This document shows, piece by piece, positions 56,315 through 64,000 of a stretch of DNA of 64,000 bases (positions are counted from its first letter, which is position 1; each line of letters opens with the position of its first letter). The position numbers were made by a program, and so were the translations under genes. The notes under the pieces are model-generated. The model ran no database searches. It was not told where the DNA came from and worked only from the letters and a program-made list of their open reading frames with translations. The stretch is from Psychrobacter sp. JCM 18902 (GTDB lineage: Bacteria > Pseudomonadota > Gammaproteobacteria > Pseudomonadales > Moraxellaceae): contig NZ_CAJHBK010000001.1 of assembly GCF_904846615.1 (NCBI RefSeq), positions 2,728,001 to 2,792,000 of the forward strand, read 5' to 3'.

Positions 56315-56345
56315 AAAAACTGCTGCTAGTTCAGCAGTTTTTTGT
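56315..56345 (+). terminator. terminator after the small acidic genes
   Basis: AAAACTGCTG and CAGCAGTTTT form a perfect stem with a six-base loop and T-run. Confidence 0.88.
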
Positions 56346-56351
56346 TATAAT
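56343..56351 (+). promoter_or_regulatory. candidate extended -10 promoter for rpsO
   Basis: TGTTATAAT is an exact TGn plus TATAAT element beginning in the T-tract of the terminator. No matching -35, which extended -10 promoters can lack. Confidence 0.45.
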
Positions 56352-56613
56352 CACCGTCACATTTACATTAGGTTGAGATCAGACATCGTGCTTCATAGAC
56401 TGTCCAAAACGGATAGTTATATTAAGTGCTCTCTCATAGCAACTTATCCTAAATGGTCGTTATGACTCATTAGCTTGTCGTACACTAGGTCAACTCTAGT
56501 AATGCAGGGTTGTCCTGAATGACGTGCAAGCTATTTTATTTACTATTCTACTGCTTTAGATCTTACTCAAATTCGAGAATGTCTTAAAGCTTTTAGCATT
56601 GCCGGAGATATTT

Positions 56614-56880
56614 ATGCTAACTAATACCGATCGCGAACAAATCATTGCTCAATACCAACGTGGCGAAAATGACACTGGTTCTCCAGAAGTTCAAGTAGCA
56701 CTATTGAGTGCTCGTATCAACGATTTGCAGAACCATTTTAAAGCACATAAAGCTGATCATCATAGCCGTCGCGGTCTTATCCGTATGGTTAATACGCGTC
56801 GTAAATTGCTTGATTACCTAAAAGGTAAAGATCTTGGTCGTTACACCACGCTTATCAGCCAGTTAGGTCTACGTCGTTAA
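56614..56880 (+). CDS. rpsO: 30S ribosomal protein S15
   Basis: 88 residues, standard length. Starts [20 protein letters not shown] at ATG 56614 with GGAG eight bases before; a TTG five codons earlier overlaps that site. Conserved core [36 protein letters not shown] and [24 protein letters not shown]. Binds 16S rRNA and nucleates the platform; in E. coli it represses its own translation. It precedes pnp, as usual. Confidence 0.97.
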   Translation: MLTNTDREQIIAQYQRGENDTGSPEVQVALLSARINDLQNHFKAHKADHHSRRGLIRMVNTRRKLLDYLKGKDLGRYTTLISQLGLRR

Positions 56881-57000
56881 TCTAACGACAATAGTACGAG
56901 TGGATGCTAAAATAAAAGAAGCCATCATATGGTGCTATTTTAGAATTTTTGCTGAATCGCTTGGAACTTGCTTGTTGCTATCGATAAAATAGATTTTTCT

Positions 57001-57037
57001 AAAAACGGTGTGGAATAGTTTCACGCCGTTTTTTTAT
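57001..57037 (+). terminator. terminator after rpsO
   Basis: AAACGGTGTG and CACGCCGTTT pair with one mismatch, followed by seven T. Confidence 0.82.
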
Positions 57038-57568
57038 GCTTATTCATTTTCAAGATTGATTTTGGATAGCATTGGTTATAAAGACCAATTCAAGTAGGTA
57101 ATAGAATTTTTCGTAAAAACAGTAATACTAGAGCCTAGAGCTAAGTGTTTTCTATCGATAATTGCTGTGTTCCGCAATTCATTGGTCAATGGCTATAAAT
57201 CACTGTAAAATAATGCCTTGTGAGTTTGATAGTATATCTACTACATATATGGTGACTATTTATAAAATACCCGTTTCTTAGCTTATAGAATACCTAGCTG
57301 CGCTAATACCTGACTCTCAAAAGCGCAGAAAAATAGCCTATAGGGTTTTTAGCACCGAAGTCTTTTGACTTAAGGTCTTTTTGATAGTATTTATAGTAAA
57401 GCCAAAATTGAATGACCAAATATACACAATAGTACGATGTCTAGCACCGATAGGCATATGGAATAACTAGGTAATGTTATTGGCACTGGTTGAGATGATT
57501 TCTGAGAGAAAGACTGTCAATTATTAGTCATATACACTAGTAGTCACATACACAGAATTTTAATGAAA

Positions 57569-57596
57569 AATATCAGCTTTTTATAATGCTGATATT
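57569..57596 (+). promoter_or_regulatory. stem-loop in the pnp leader
   Basis: AATATCAGC and GCTGATATT form a perfect 9-bp stem with a 10-base loop, ending 30 bp before the pnp start codon. Without a T-run it is not a terminator. The position resembles the pnp leader hairpin that RNase III and PNPase use for autoregulation in E. coli; that parallel is inference. Confidence 0.5.
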
Positions 57597-57626
57597 ACTT
57601 TCGTCAGTCAACATTAGGAAGATTAT

Positions 57627-59729
57627 ATGACAATGTTTAACACCATTAAGCGTGAATTTCAGTATGGCAACCAACAGGTTGTGATTGAGACAGGTCGTAT
57701 TGCTCGTCAAGCAAACTCTATTTTGGTTCACATGGGTGGCGTTACCGTACTTGTCGCAGCAGTGGTAAAGTCAGAGGCTAAAGAAGGTCAAAACTTCTTT
57801 CCGCTAACGGTTAATTATCAAGAAAAAATGTATGCAGCGGGCAAAATCCCAGGTGCCTATGGCAAACGTGAAGGTCGTGCAAGCGAGTTCGAAACCCTAA
57901 CCTCACGCTTGATTGACCGTCCGATTCGTCCGCTATTCCCTGAAGGTTATGTTAACGAAATTCAAATTACCGCAACGGTTGTTTCATCAGATAAGACTCA
58001 GTCTGCAGATATCGCAGCCTTAATCGGCGCATCAGCGGCACTGGCTATCTCTGATGCACCATTCAATGGCCCAGTCGCAGCTGCCCGTGTTGGCTTTATC
58101 AACGGCGAGTACATCCTGAACCCAACCATTGAGCAGCTTAAAGAGAGTGATCTTGATTTGGTTGTGGCTGGTACGAAGTCTGCGGTACTAATGGTTGAAT
58201 CTGAAGCCGCAGAGCTGTCAGAAGATCAAATGCTAGGCGCGGTATTATATGGTCATCAACAACAGCAAATCGTTATTGATAACATTGCTTCAATGGCAGA
58301 AGAAATCGGTACTGCTAAGCAGCAGTATATTGCCCCTGAGCGTGATCAAGCGCTTACCAGCAGCATGAAAGAGCAGTTTGGTGAGCAAGTTGCTGACGCT
58401 TATACGATTACTGATAAGCAAGAGCGTTACACTAAGCTTGACGAAATCAAGCAGTCAATTATTGATGCACTTGCTGGTGATGCTGAGTCAGAAACTTATG
58501 CTGATACCGTATCTGAGCTTAAAGAAATCTATAACGATCTTAAATATCGTACGGTTCGTGACAATATCTTGTCAGGTAAGCCGCGTATTGATGGTCGCGA
58601 TCTTGAGACTGTTCGTGCCCTTGACGTACAAGTTGGTGTATTGCCATACACGCATGGTTCAGCATTGTTCACACGCGGTGAAACGCAAGCATTGGTTACG
58701 ACCACGCTTGGTAACAGCCGTGATGTCAACATGATTGACTCACTAGGTGGCACGATTCGTGACCATTTCATGCTGCATTACAACTTCCCACATTTCTCAG
58801 TTGGTGAAACAGGTCGTGAAGGTATTCCAAAACGTCGTGAAATCGGTCATGGCCGTTTAGCACGTCGCGGTGTACAAGCAATGCTTCCAGATAGCGAGCG
58901 CTTCCCGTACGTCATCCGTGTGGTATCAGAGATTACTGAATCAAACGGTTCATCATCTATGGCGTCTGTTTGCGGCGCAAGCTTGGCATTGATGGATGCT
59001 GGTGTTCCACTAAAAGCACCAGTTGCTGGTATCGCGATGGGTCTGGTTAAAGAAGGTGAGCGTTTCGCTGTACTATCAGACATCTTAGGTGATGAAGATC
59101 ATCTTGGCGATATGGATTTTAAAGTTGCTGGTTCTAAAGATGGTATCACTGCGCTGCAGATGGACATCAAAATCGAAGGTATTACGCCTGACATCATGGA
59201 GCAAGCGCTTAAGCAAGCCCATGCTGGTCGTATCCACATCTTAGATGCGATGAATAAAGTATTGCCTGAGAGTCGTACTGAAATCAACGCTCATGCACCA
59301 AACTATGCGGTTATCGAAATCAATCCGGATAAAATCCGTGACGTAATCGGTAAAGGCGGCGCGATGATTCGTCAGCTAACCGAAGAGACTGGCGCAGTTA
59401 TCGATATCGATGATGGCGGCACGATTCGTATCTTTGGTGAAAACAAAGCGGCAACTAAAGCAGCTATCGGTAGAATCGAAGCGTTGACTGCAGAAGTTGA
59501 AGTGGGCAAAACTTATGAAGGTACGGTTGCTCGTATCGTTGATTTTGGCGCGTTTATTAACGTCTTGCCAAACACTGATGGCTTGGTACACATCTCACAA
59601 ATCGCTGAAGAGCGCGTTGAGAACGTTTCTGACTACCTAAAAGAAGGTCAGATCGTTAAAGTCTTCGTCCAAGACGTCGATAACCGTGGTCGTATTAAAT
59701 TGACTATGAAAGGTATCGAGCAAAGCTAA
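57627..59729 (+). CDS. pnp: polyribonucleotide nucleotidyltransferase (PNPase)
   Basis: 3'-5' phosphorolytic exoribonuclease of the degradosome. 700 residues. Two RNase PH-like cores (about 1-240 and 320-545) flank a helical linker. [25 protein letters not shown] and the active-site region [15 protein letters not shown] are conserved. A KH domain follows (about 553-612, [16 protein letters not shown]), then the S1 domain (about 622-690, [29 protein letters not shown]). GGAAG precedes ATG 57627; a second ATG two codons in is possible. Confidence 0.97.
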   Translation: MTMFNTIKREFQYGNQQVVIETGRIARQANSILVHMGGVTVLVAAVVKSEAKEGQNFFPLTVNYQEKMYAAGKIPGAYGKREGRASEFETLTSRLIDRPIRPLFPEGYVNEIQITATVVSSDKTQSADIAALIGASAALAISDAPFNGPVAAARVGFINGEYILNPTIEQLKESDLDLVVAGTKSAVLMVESEAAELSEDQMLGAVLYGHQQQQIVIDNIASMAEEIGTAKQQYIAPERDQALTSSMKEQFGEQVADAYTITDKQERYTKLDEIKQSIIDALAGDAESETYADTVSELKEIYNDLKYRTVRDNILSGKPRIDGRDLETVRALDVQVGVLPYTHGSALFTRGETQALVTTTLGNSRDVNMIDSLGGTIRDHFMLHYNFPHFSVGETGREGIPKRREIGHGRLARRGVQAMLPDSERFPYVIRVVSEITESNGSSSMASVCGASLALMDAGVPLKAPVAGIAMGLVKEGERFAVLSDILGDEDHLGDMDFKVAGSKDGITALQMDIKIEGITPDIMEQALKQAHAGRIHILDAMNKVLPESRTEINAHAPNYAVIEINPDKIRDVIGKGGAMIRQLTEETGAVIDIDDGGTIRIFGENKAATKAAIGRIEALTAEVEVGKTYEGTVARIVDFGAFINVLPNTDGLVHISQIAEERVENVSDYLKEGQIVKVFVQDVDNRGRIKLTMKGIEQS

Positions 59730-59755
59730 TCGATATCTATTATAGTCAACATATA

Positions 59756-59802
59756 AAAACCGCTTTAAGTCTCTCGTCATGATTGCTTAAGGCGGTTTTT
59801 TT
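59756..59802. terminator. bidirectional terminator after pnp
   Basis: AAAACCGCTTTAAG and CTTAAGGCGGTTTT pair (one bulge) around a 16-base loop, with A- and T-runs outside. It lies between convergent pnp and the macro-domain gene. Confidence 0.85.
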
Positions 59803-59829
59803 ATGGGTGTAAAATCTTGTTTGCAGTAG

Positions 59830-59890
59830 AATATCCTATTAAAGTAACTGGTCTATATCAAAGTGATTGGTCTATATTAAAGTCTTTAGG
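59830..59890. repeat. three imperfect 19-20 bp tandem repeats
   Basis: CTGGTCTATATCAAAGT (59848-59864) and TTGGTCTATATTAAAGT (59867-59883) differ at two positions, and a weaker copy (CTATTAAAGTAACTGG) precedes them. The array spans the stop codon of the macro-domain gene. Confidence 0.6.
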
Positions 59891-60448
59891 AAGATGAATA
59901 TCGATTCGAACTTTAGGCAAATCTTGTAGGTGCTGTATGAGTAACGGCAAGATATCAGCGTGCCAGTCTAACGCAAGTGAGCCTGTGTTTGCTAAATTGG
60001 CTGCGTTGGACACGTTATCTGTATCATTTCGTGAGTGGTTATGAATAAGAGGACGTACCATTAGGGCAATTCTGCGAATACCTTGATAACGGATGAGCGG
60101 GATAAGCTGCTCAGATAAATCATTCAACGCGGCAATTAACCATTGTGACCGTGTGGGGTGGTAAGGATGATTTGATACCACAAGATTAGCGATATAACTG
60201 GGCTGATTACCATTACTGCTGATACTTAAACCAGCTTGCTCAAGCGCGCGTTTATGCAGTAAGCAGCTGCCAACACGTAAACTGCCATCACGGCATGCAC
60301 GATAGTAACGTTGATAATTATCAGCAAATAAAGTCTTAGCTTTTGTGAGAACAGGATCTAAAAGAATCCCTGCAGTATTGACTGGTAGAATAAGCAGCTG
60401 CGCGCTACTATTTAAGATAGGGGCATGGGTTAGTTGTATATTTGCCAT
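59858..60448 (-). CDS. diverged macro-domain-like protein
   Basis: 196 residues. The order of elements follows a macro domain of the DarG/ALC1-like branch. NSSAQLLILPVNTAGILLD corresponds to the opening D-x-VNx-x-N-x-xG region. LFADNYQRYYRACRDGSLRVGSCLLH matches the helix plus K-G-x-L-x-x-G-x-x-L strand. PTRSQWLIAALNDLSEQLIPLI, then IRRIALMVRP and GSLALDWHADILPLLIQHL, match the L-x-W loop and last helix. The usual glycines of the ADP-ribose loop are altered, so hydrolase activity is doubtful. No DarT-like toxin lies beside it. AAGGGG precedes ATG 60448. The domain assignment is by pattern and moderately sure. Confidence 0.55.
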   Translation of the reverse strand: MANIQLTHAPILNSSAQLLILPVNTAGILLDPVLTKAKTLFADNYQRYYRACRDGSLRVGSCLLHKRALEQAGLSISSNGNQPSYIANLVVSNHPYHPTRSQWLIAALNDLSEQLIPLIRYQGIRRIALMVRPLIHNHSRNDTDNVSNAANLANTGSLALDWHADILPLLIQHLQDLPKVRIDIHLPKDFNIDQSL

Positions 60449-60481
60449 TGTCAGCCCCTTGATAAAAGTCTAAATAATGAG

Positions 60482-61006
60482 CTACTGTTTGTCGCCGTTT
60501 GTCTCGGCTTCTAATTGCGCTATTTGTTGTTCAAGTAGGGCGATTTGCTCTGCTTTCATATCAGTTAATTGCTTGTTCATCGTCAGTTGTTCAGCAGCCA
60601 ATTTTTCTTGTTCAGCTAAGCGCTTACGCTCGTCTTCTAAGCGATCTATTTCTTCTTTGGCAAGACTATCTGTTTCTGGCAAAGCCGCATTTAAGATAGC
60701 ATCAGCATTAGGTATTTGATTAACTGTGGTTGTCTCATTAGTATTTGACGTTAAGTCACTATTGTTTGAACTATTGTCATTATTACCTAAGGACGTAGCA
60801 TCTAATTGAGTAGCGCTATCTGGTTCGGTCGTCGGTGGTGTACTTTCGATAGGCGCAGTATTAGTGTCTATTGAATTGTTTTTCCAGACCAAGTAGCCAA
60901 TCAGTAATGCCGCTAATATAATAATTGACAACCATTTCTGGCGTGACTTACTGGGCTTTTTTTTCAGTGACCTGGTTGACAGACGACGCATTTTTTGGCT
61001 TTTCAT
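60482..61006 (-). CDS. membrane-anchored coiled-coil protein, unknown function
   Basis: 174 residues. Very basic N-terminus (KKKPSKSRQK), one transmembrane helix (about 26-42, LSIIILAALLIGYLVW), then a Thr/Asn/Ser-rich spacer (about 43-103). A strongly charged coiled coil follows at about 115-170 (EEIDRLEDERKRLAEQEKLA...). Orientation by the positive-inside rule puts the coil in the periplasm. No family recognised; it could be a periplasmic scaffold. A second ATG at codon 6 is possible, and neither has a strong ribosome site. Lies 33 bp upstream of the macro-domain gene, same strand. Confidence 0.65.
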   Translation of the reverse strand: MKSQKMRRLSTRSLKKKPSKSRQKWLSIIILAALLIGYLVWKNNSIDTNTAPIESTPPTTEPDSATQLDATSLGNNDNSSNNSDLTSNTNETTTVNQIPNADAILNAALPETDSLAKEEIDRLEDERKRLAEQEKLAAEQLTMNKQLTDMKAEQIALLEQQIAQLEAETNGDKQ

Positions 61007-61057
61007 ACTATAGTCGATTTATGTTAGAAATATAAGTAGCCATACTATAGCAAACTC

Positions 61058-61092
61058 AAAATAAAAAGCCTATCTATTGCTAGATAGGCTGG
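61058..61092 (-). terminator. terminator after prlC-yheV
   Basis: AGCCTATCTA and TAGATAGGCT form a perfect stem with TTGC loop, then TTTTTA on the minus strand. Confidence 0.85.
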
Positions 61093-61119
61093 TAGCTATT
61101 AAGACTTGACGCTTAATAT

Positions 61120-61377
61120 TTAAGGTTTGAATTTTACTGTGCCGCTGGTACCAGTAGCCATAATATCACGTGCAATTTGGTCTTCAGCATGGTTTTTGGC
61201 ACTGATTGCATCAGGATCAGGGCGATGTTCGCTATGTCCACATAATGTGCATTCAATATACTCATCAGGTTCTGGGGTGACGACGTTTATTTGTACCACC
61301 GCATCCATCGCTTGACACTTAGGGCAGCGAACACCGGATAAAAACTGTCGCTTTGGTCGCGTTGATTGATAGCGCAT
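61120..61377 (-). CDS. yheV: YheV-family zinc-ribbon protein
   Basis: 85 residues, four cysteines in two pairs (C18/C21 and C43/C46), the pattern of a small zinc ribbon. The RFLSGVRCPKCQAMDAV-like start and ECTLCGHSEHRPDP are typical of YheV (DUF2387). Its ATG directly follows the prlC stop codon without any gap, so translation is coupled. Function unknown. Confidence 0.9.
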   Translation of the reverse strand: MRYQSTRPKRQFLSGVRCPKCQAMDAVVQINVVTPEPDEYIECTLCGHSEHRPDPDAISAKNHAEDQIARDIMATGTSGTVKFKP

Positions 61378-63564
61378 TTAAATCATCCCATGTGTTGTTG
61401 AGGCATTAGCAGCAGCACTGCCTTTTTTAGTATCAGCAAAACCGCTATGACGTAACAACGCATCGATACTAGCACTGCGACCACGGAAGTTTTCAAAGTT
61501 GGTTTTGGCAGGAAAACTACCACCGACTGCTAGGATAGTCTCACGGAAGGCTTTACCAGTGACAGGGTTAAAAATACCTTCTTCTTCAAACTTGCTAAAG
61601 GCATCTGCCGATAGCAACTCTGCCCATTTATACGAGTAATAACCTGCCGCATAGCCGCCTGCAAAGATATGACTAAAGCCGTTAGCAAAACGGTTGTAGT
61701 CAGGTGTCTGCATGATAGCAATGTCGTCTCGAACGGTATTTAGCGTGGCTAATATACCGTCATAATCTAGCGCTGGCGTATGCGCATGAATCAATAAGTC
61801 AAACAGTGCGAATTCGATTTGACGTAGGGTTTGCATGCCGCTTTGGAAATTCTTCACCGCCAATAACGCTGCAAGTTTGTCTTTAGGCAAGGGCGCACCG
61901 GTTTCGACGTGGCTACTAATCAGCGCAATACCTTCGGCATCCCATGCCCAGTTTTCCATAAATTGACTGGGCAACTCGACCGCATCCCACTCAACGCCAT
62001 TGACACCAGCGACATCACCGACTGTCACTTGGGTTAATAAATGATGCAAGCCGTGACCAAACTCATGGAATAGAGTCAATACTTCATCATGCGTCAATAA
62101 GCTTGGTTTGCCATCGAGGGCAGGGGTAAAGTTGCCGACCATAAAGCAAACGGGCAGCTGCTGATGATTTTTTTCACTGTAAGTATAACGTGACTGAAAA
62201 CCACTCATCCAAGCGCCGCCGCGTTTACCACTGCGTGCAAATAAGTCAAAGTAAAAGCCACCAAGCAAGTTATCATCAGCATCAAACAACTGATAAAAGC
62301 TGACATCGTCGTGCCAGCGTGATACGGATTCACTTTGCTCTTGGACTTTGATACCGTACAGACGCTCAACGATGGCAAATAATCCGCTAATCACTTTTGG
62401 TAAGGGAAAGTACGGGCGGATTTCTTCTTGCGATAAGCTGAACTCGCTTTGTTTGACTTTTTCGGCGACATACGCACTGTCCCACGCCTGTAACTCCTCA
62501 ATACCATAATCCTGCGCATACTTTTGCAACTGAGCTAAGTCTTGCTTAGCCGCTGGAGTTGCTTGCGTGTCCAAACTCCGTAAAAAGGTTTCTACTTCTG
62601 CTACGTTATCTGCCATTTTAGTCGATAGTGAGACTTCTGCATAATTGTCAAAACCTAATAGCTTGGCTTTTTGCTCACGTAATTGCAGGATTTGACCCAT
62701 GATATCGGCATTGTTTAGCGACTCACCTTTGGCATTGGTATGTGCATCGAACTCAGAAGCACGAGTGACATAAGCGCGGTATAGGGTCTCGCGCAGTTCA
62801 CGGTCATCCGCATGGGTCATGATGGCAAGATAAACAGGGATATTTAAGCTTGCCACGTAATAAGGACTTGGCAACGCATCGACTTCTACTTGCGTGAGCG
62901 TACCGTTGGCAAGCGCGCGCGCTTTATACTGTTCGCCAACATCTGCGAGTAGCGCCAGTCCACTTTCGGTTAGACCTACCAATTGCTCTTGCTGCAGCGG
63001 TAAGGCATAAGCTTGGGTGGCATCCAGTACATTGTCTGAAAAGGTCGCTGATAAGGTAGAAAGCTGACTTTGAATAGCCGCAAACTTTTCCTGTTTATCT
63101 TTTGGTAATGCGACACCTGACAGCTCAAAACTGCGTAGCGCAAGCTCAATAGCCCGCGCTCGTGCAGGCTCAAGCGCCGCAAAAAATGCTGTGTCATTGA
63201 CGATAGTTTGATAACGATTAAATAGCGGCTGACACTGTCCCACTCGTGTGCCATAAGCTGATAGTGTGGGTAGCAGTTCATGATGGACATGACGAATGTC
63301 GTCATTGCTCATGACGCTATTCAGGTGCGATAAAATGCCCCAACTGCGATCCAATGCCAGATTAATATGATCAAAAGTCATCACATCGGCCAGCGCTTGC
63401 TCAGCACTGATATTAGCAGCGCTATCATGGTTGTCAGTATCTGCACTCATCTCATCTAAAAATGTATTGGCTGCATCGATGGCACTGATGACATGGCTTT
63501 GTAATGTACTTGGCGAAACGTTGTCAAAATCGACAAGGCGTAAATCTGCAGGAAGGGTTTTCAT
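61378..63564 (-). CDS. prlC: oligopeptidase A (M3 metallopeptidase)
   Basis: Cytosolic zinc oligopeptidase that degrades short peptides, including cleaved signal peptides. 728 residues. Zinc site HEFGH (500-504) with the surrounding LTLFHEFGHGLHHLL, and the downstream glutamate in NGVEWDAVELPSQFMENW. The long helical N-terminal half (about 1-330) is typical of M3A. About 40 residues longer than E. coli PrlC (680), with a Ser/Ala-rich tail. GGA lies eight bases before ATG 63564. Operon with yheV. Confidence 0.95.
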   Translation of the reverse strand: MKTLPADLRLVDFDNVSPSTLQSHVISAIDAANTFLDEMSADTDNHDSAANISAEQALADVMTFDHINLALDRSWGILSHLNSVMSNDDIRHVHHELLPTLSAYGTRVGQCQPLFNRYQTIVNDTAFFAALEPARARAIELALRSFELSGVALPKDKQEKFAAIQSQLSTLSATFSDNVLDATQAYALPLQQEQLVGLTESGLALLADVGEQYKARALANGTLTQVEVDALPSPYYVASLNIPVYLAIMTHADDRELRETLYRAYVTRASEFDAHTNAKGESLNNADIMGQILQLREQKAKLLGFDNYAEVSLSTKMADNVAEVETFLRSLDTQATPAAKQDLAQLQKYAQDYGIEELQAWDSAYVAEKVKQSEFSLSQEEIRPYFPLPKVISGLFAIVERLYGIKVQEQSESVSRWHDDVSFYQLFDADDNLLGGFYFDLFARSGKRGGAWMSGFQSRYTYSEKNHQQLPVCFMVGNFTPALDGKPSLLTHDEVLTLFHEFGHGLHHLLTQVTVGDVAGVNGVEWDAVELPSQFMENWAWDAEGIALISSHVETGAPLPKDKLAALLAVKNFQSGMQTLRQIEFALFDLLIHAHTPALDYDGILATLNTVRDDIAIMQTPDYNRFANGFSHIFAGGYAAGYYSYKWAELLSADAFSKFEEEGIFNPVTGKAFRETILAVGGSFPAKTNFENFRGRSASIDALLRHSGFADTKKGSAAANASTTHGMI

Positions 63565-64000
63565 AAAAGTATCCGATATCTGATCGTAGTGAATGAATTA
63601 TTATTGAGTAAACGTCGCTTTATATAAGAGATTGGCTTGCCGTGACATTTAGAACGTTATTAGCTTTGTGTTATTTTTCTTTTTTTGCTGTCTTATCGAT
63701 AAGCTATATAAAAGATGGGTTCGTTTGACGAAAATGCAACCTAATCATTGACTATATAAAAAGTGAAGCGAGAAGATAGTGAATATTAAACGGGTTTAAA
63801 GCCGATCAGCTAGACTTTTAGAACAATACAGAGTGTTCTACTTACAAAGCGCTATCATTTGCTTGCAAATTAACCCTACAGCGAGTGAGGTTTGACTGCT
63901 AGCATCAAGGCAACGGAATAAAAAGATTAAGTACTACTGATAGCAAAAACTATTAATCAGTTGACTCATAGCAAAAATCACAATGTTAAAAGTAAATGAT
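63565..64000. other. intergenic region upstream of prlC, right edge
   Basis: 436 bp without a plausible gene on either strand; presumably includes the prlC promoter. No clear -10/-35 pair or hairpin stood out. Confidence 0.4.

Larger units (their letters stand above)
56235..56613. other. intergenic region upstream of rpsO
   Basis: 379 bp with a terminator (56315-56345), an overlapping extended -10 element and what would be a leader of about 260 nt for rpsO. The S15 autoregulatory structure could lie here, but I could not fold it reliably. Confidence 0.5.
56881..57626. other. long intergenic region rpsO / pnp
   Basis: 746 bp, the longest gap in the window. It contains the rpsO terminator (57001-57037) and a stem-loop in the pnp leader (57569-57596). 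The 530 bp between are AT-rich without an open frame or repeat that I can support. Confidence 0.5.

Overview
The window looks like a contiguous piece of chromosome from a Moraxellaceae gammaproteobacterium, most likely Psychrobacter. This is inferred from remembered protein families, gene order and moderate base composition, not from a search. Almost everything is core housekeeping. I see no prophage, insertion sequence, CRISPR array or integrated element.

Region 1-20.9 kb: yigZ (cut by the left edge), rsuA, a dsbC with what looks like a duplicated N-terminal domain, a DUF2939 protein, dnaJ, dapB, an orphan secretin-like protein, an ornithine/lysine decarboxylase, def, a GlsB/YeaQ-type membrane protein, mpl, an NlpE-like lipoprotein, dsbB, gshA, erpA, an ABC-F ATPase of the YheS type, an RlpA-like protein and the cbpA-cbpM pair. 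Four parS or parS-like 16-mers lie in the first 18.2 kb, which suggests the window sits in the ParB-loading, origin-proximal part of the chromosome.

Region 21-36 kb: two tandem sstT-type transporter genes, the pepA-holC pair, an isochorismatase-family hydrolase, lptF-lptG (LPS export), an MTS-domain methyltransferase, an unrecognised exported protein, xerD, a second methyltransferase, a TusA-family protein, a four-helix membrane protein, ruvX and yqgE.

Region 36-46 kb: recN, ppnP, rlmB converging on coaE with a 38-bp overlap, then pilD, pilC and pilB (type IV pilus), and tpiA.

Region 46-60 kb: the conserved translation/transcription cluster secG, tRNA-Leu(GAG), initiator tRNA-Met, rimP, nusA, infB, rbfA, truB, rpsO, pnp, in the same order as in E. 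coli. Here it is interrupted between truB and rpsO by a DJ-1/PfpI gene and two tiny acidic genes. A near-perfect consensus promoter precedes the initiator tRNA.

Region 60-64 kb: a diverged macro-domain protein, a membrane-anchored coiled-coil protein and prlC-yheV.

Recurring themes are intrinsic terminators at nearly every operon end, and lineage-specific low-complexity insertions in otherwise conserved enzymes (PepA, LptF, TruB, ABC-F). No single clearly new multigene system is visible. The best leads are the parS cluster (one copy inside a perfect-palindrome terminator), the duplicated-domain DsbC, the orphan secretin-like protein, the diverged macro protein and the island between truB and rpsO.
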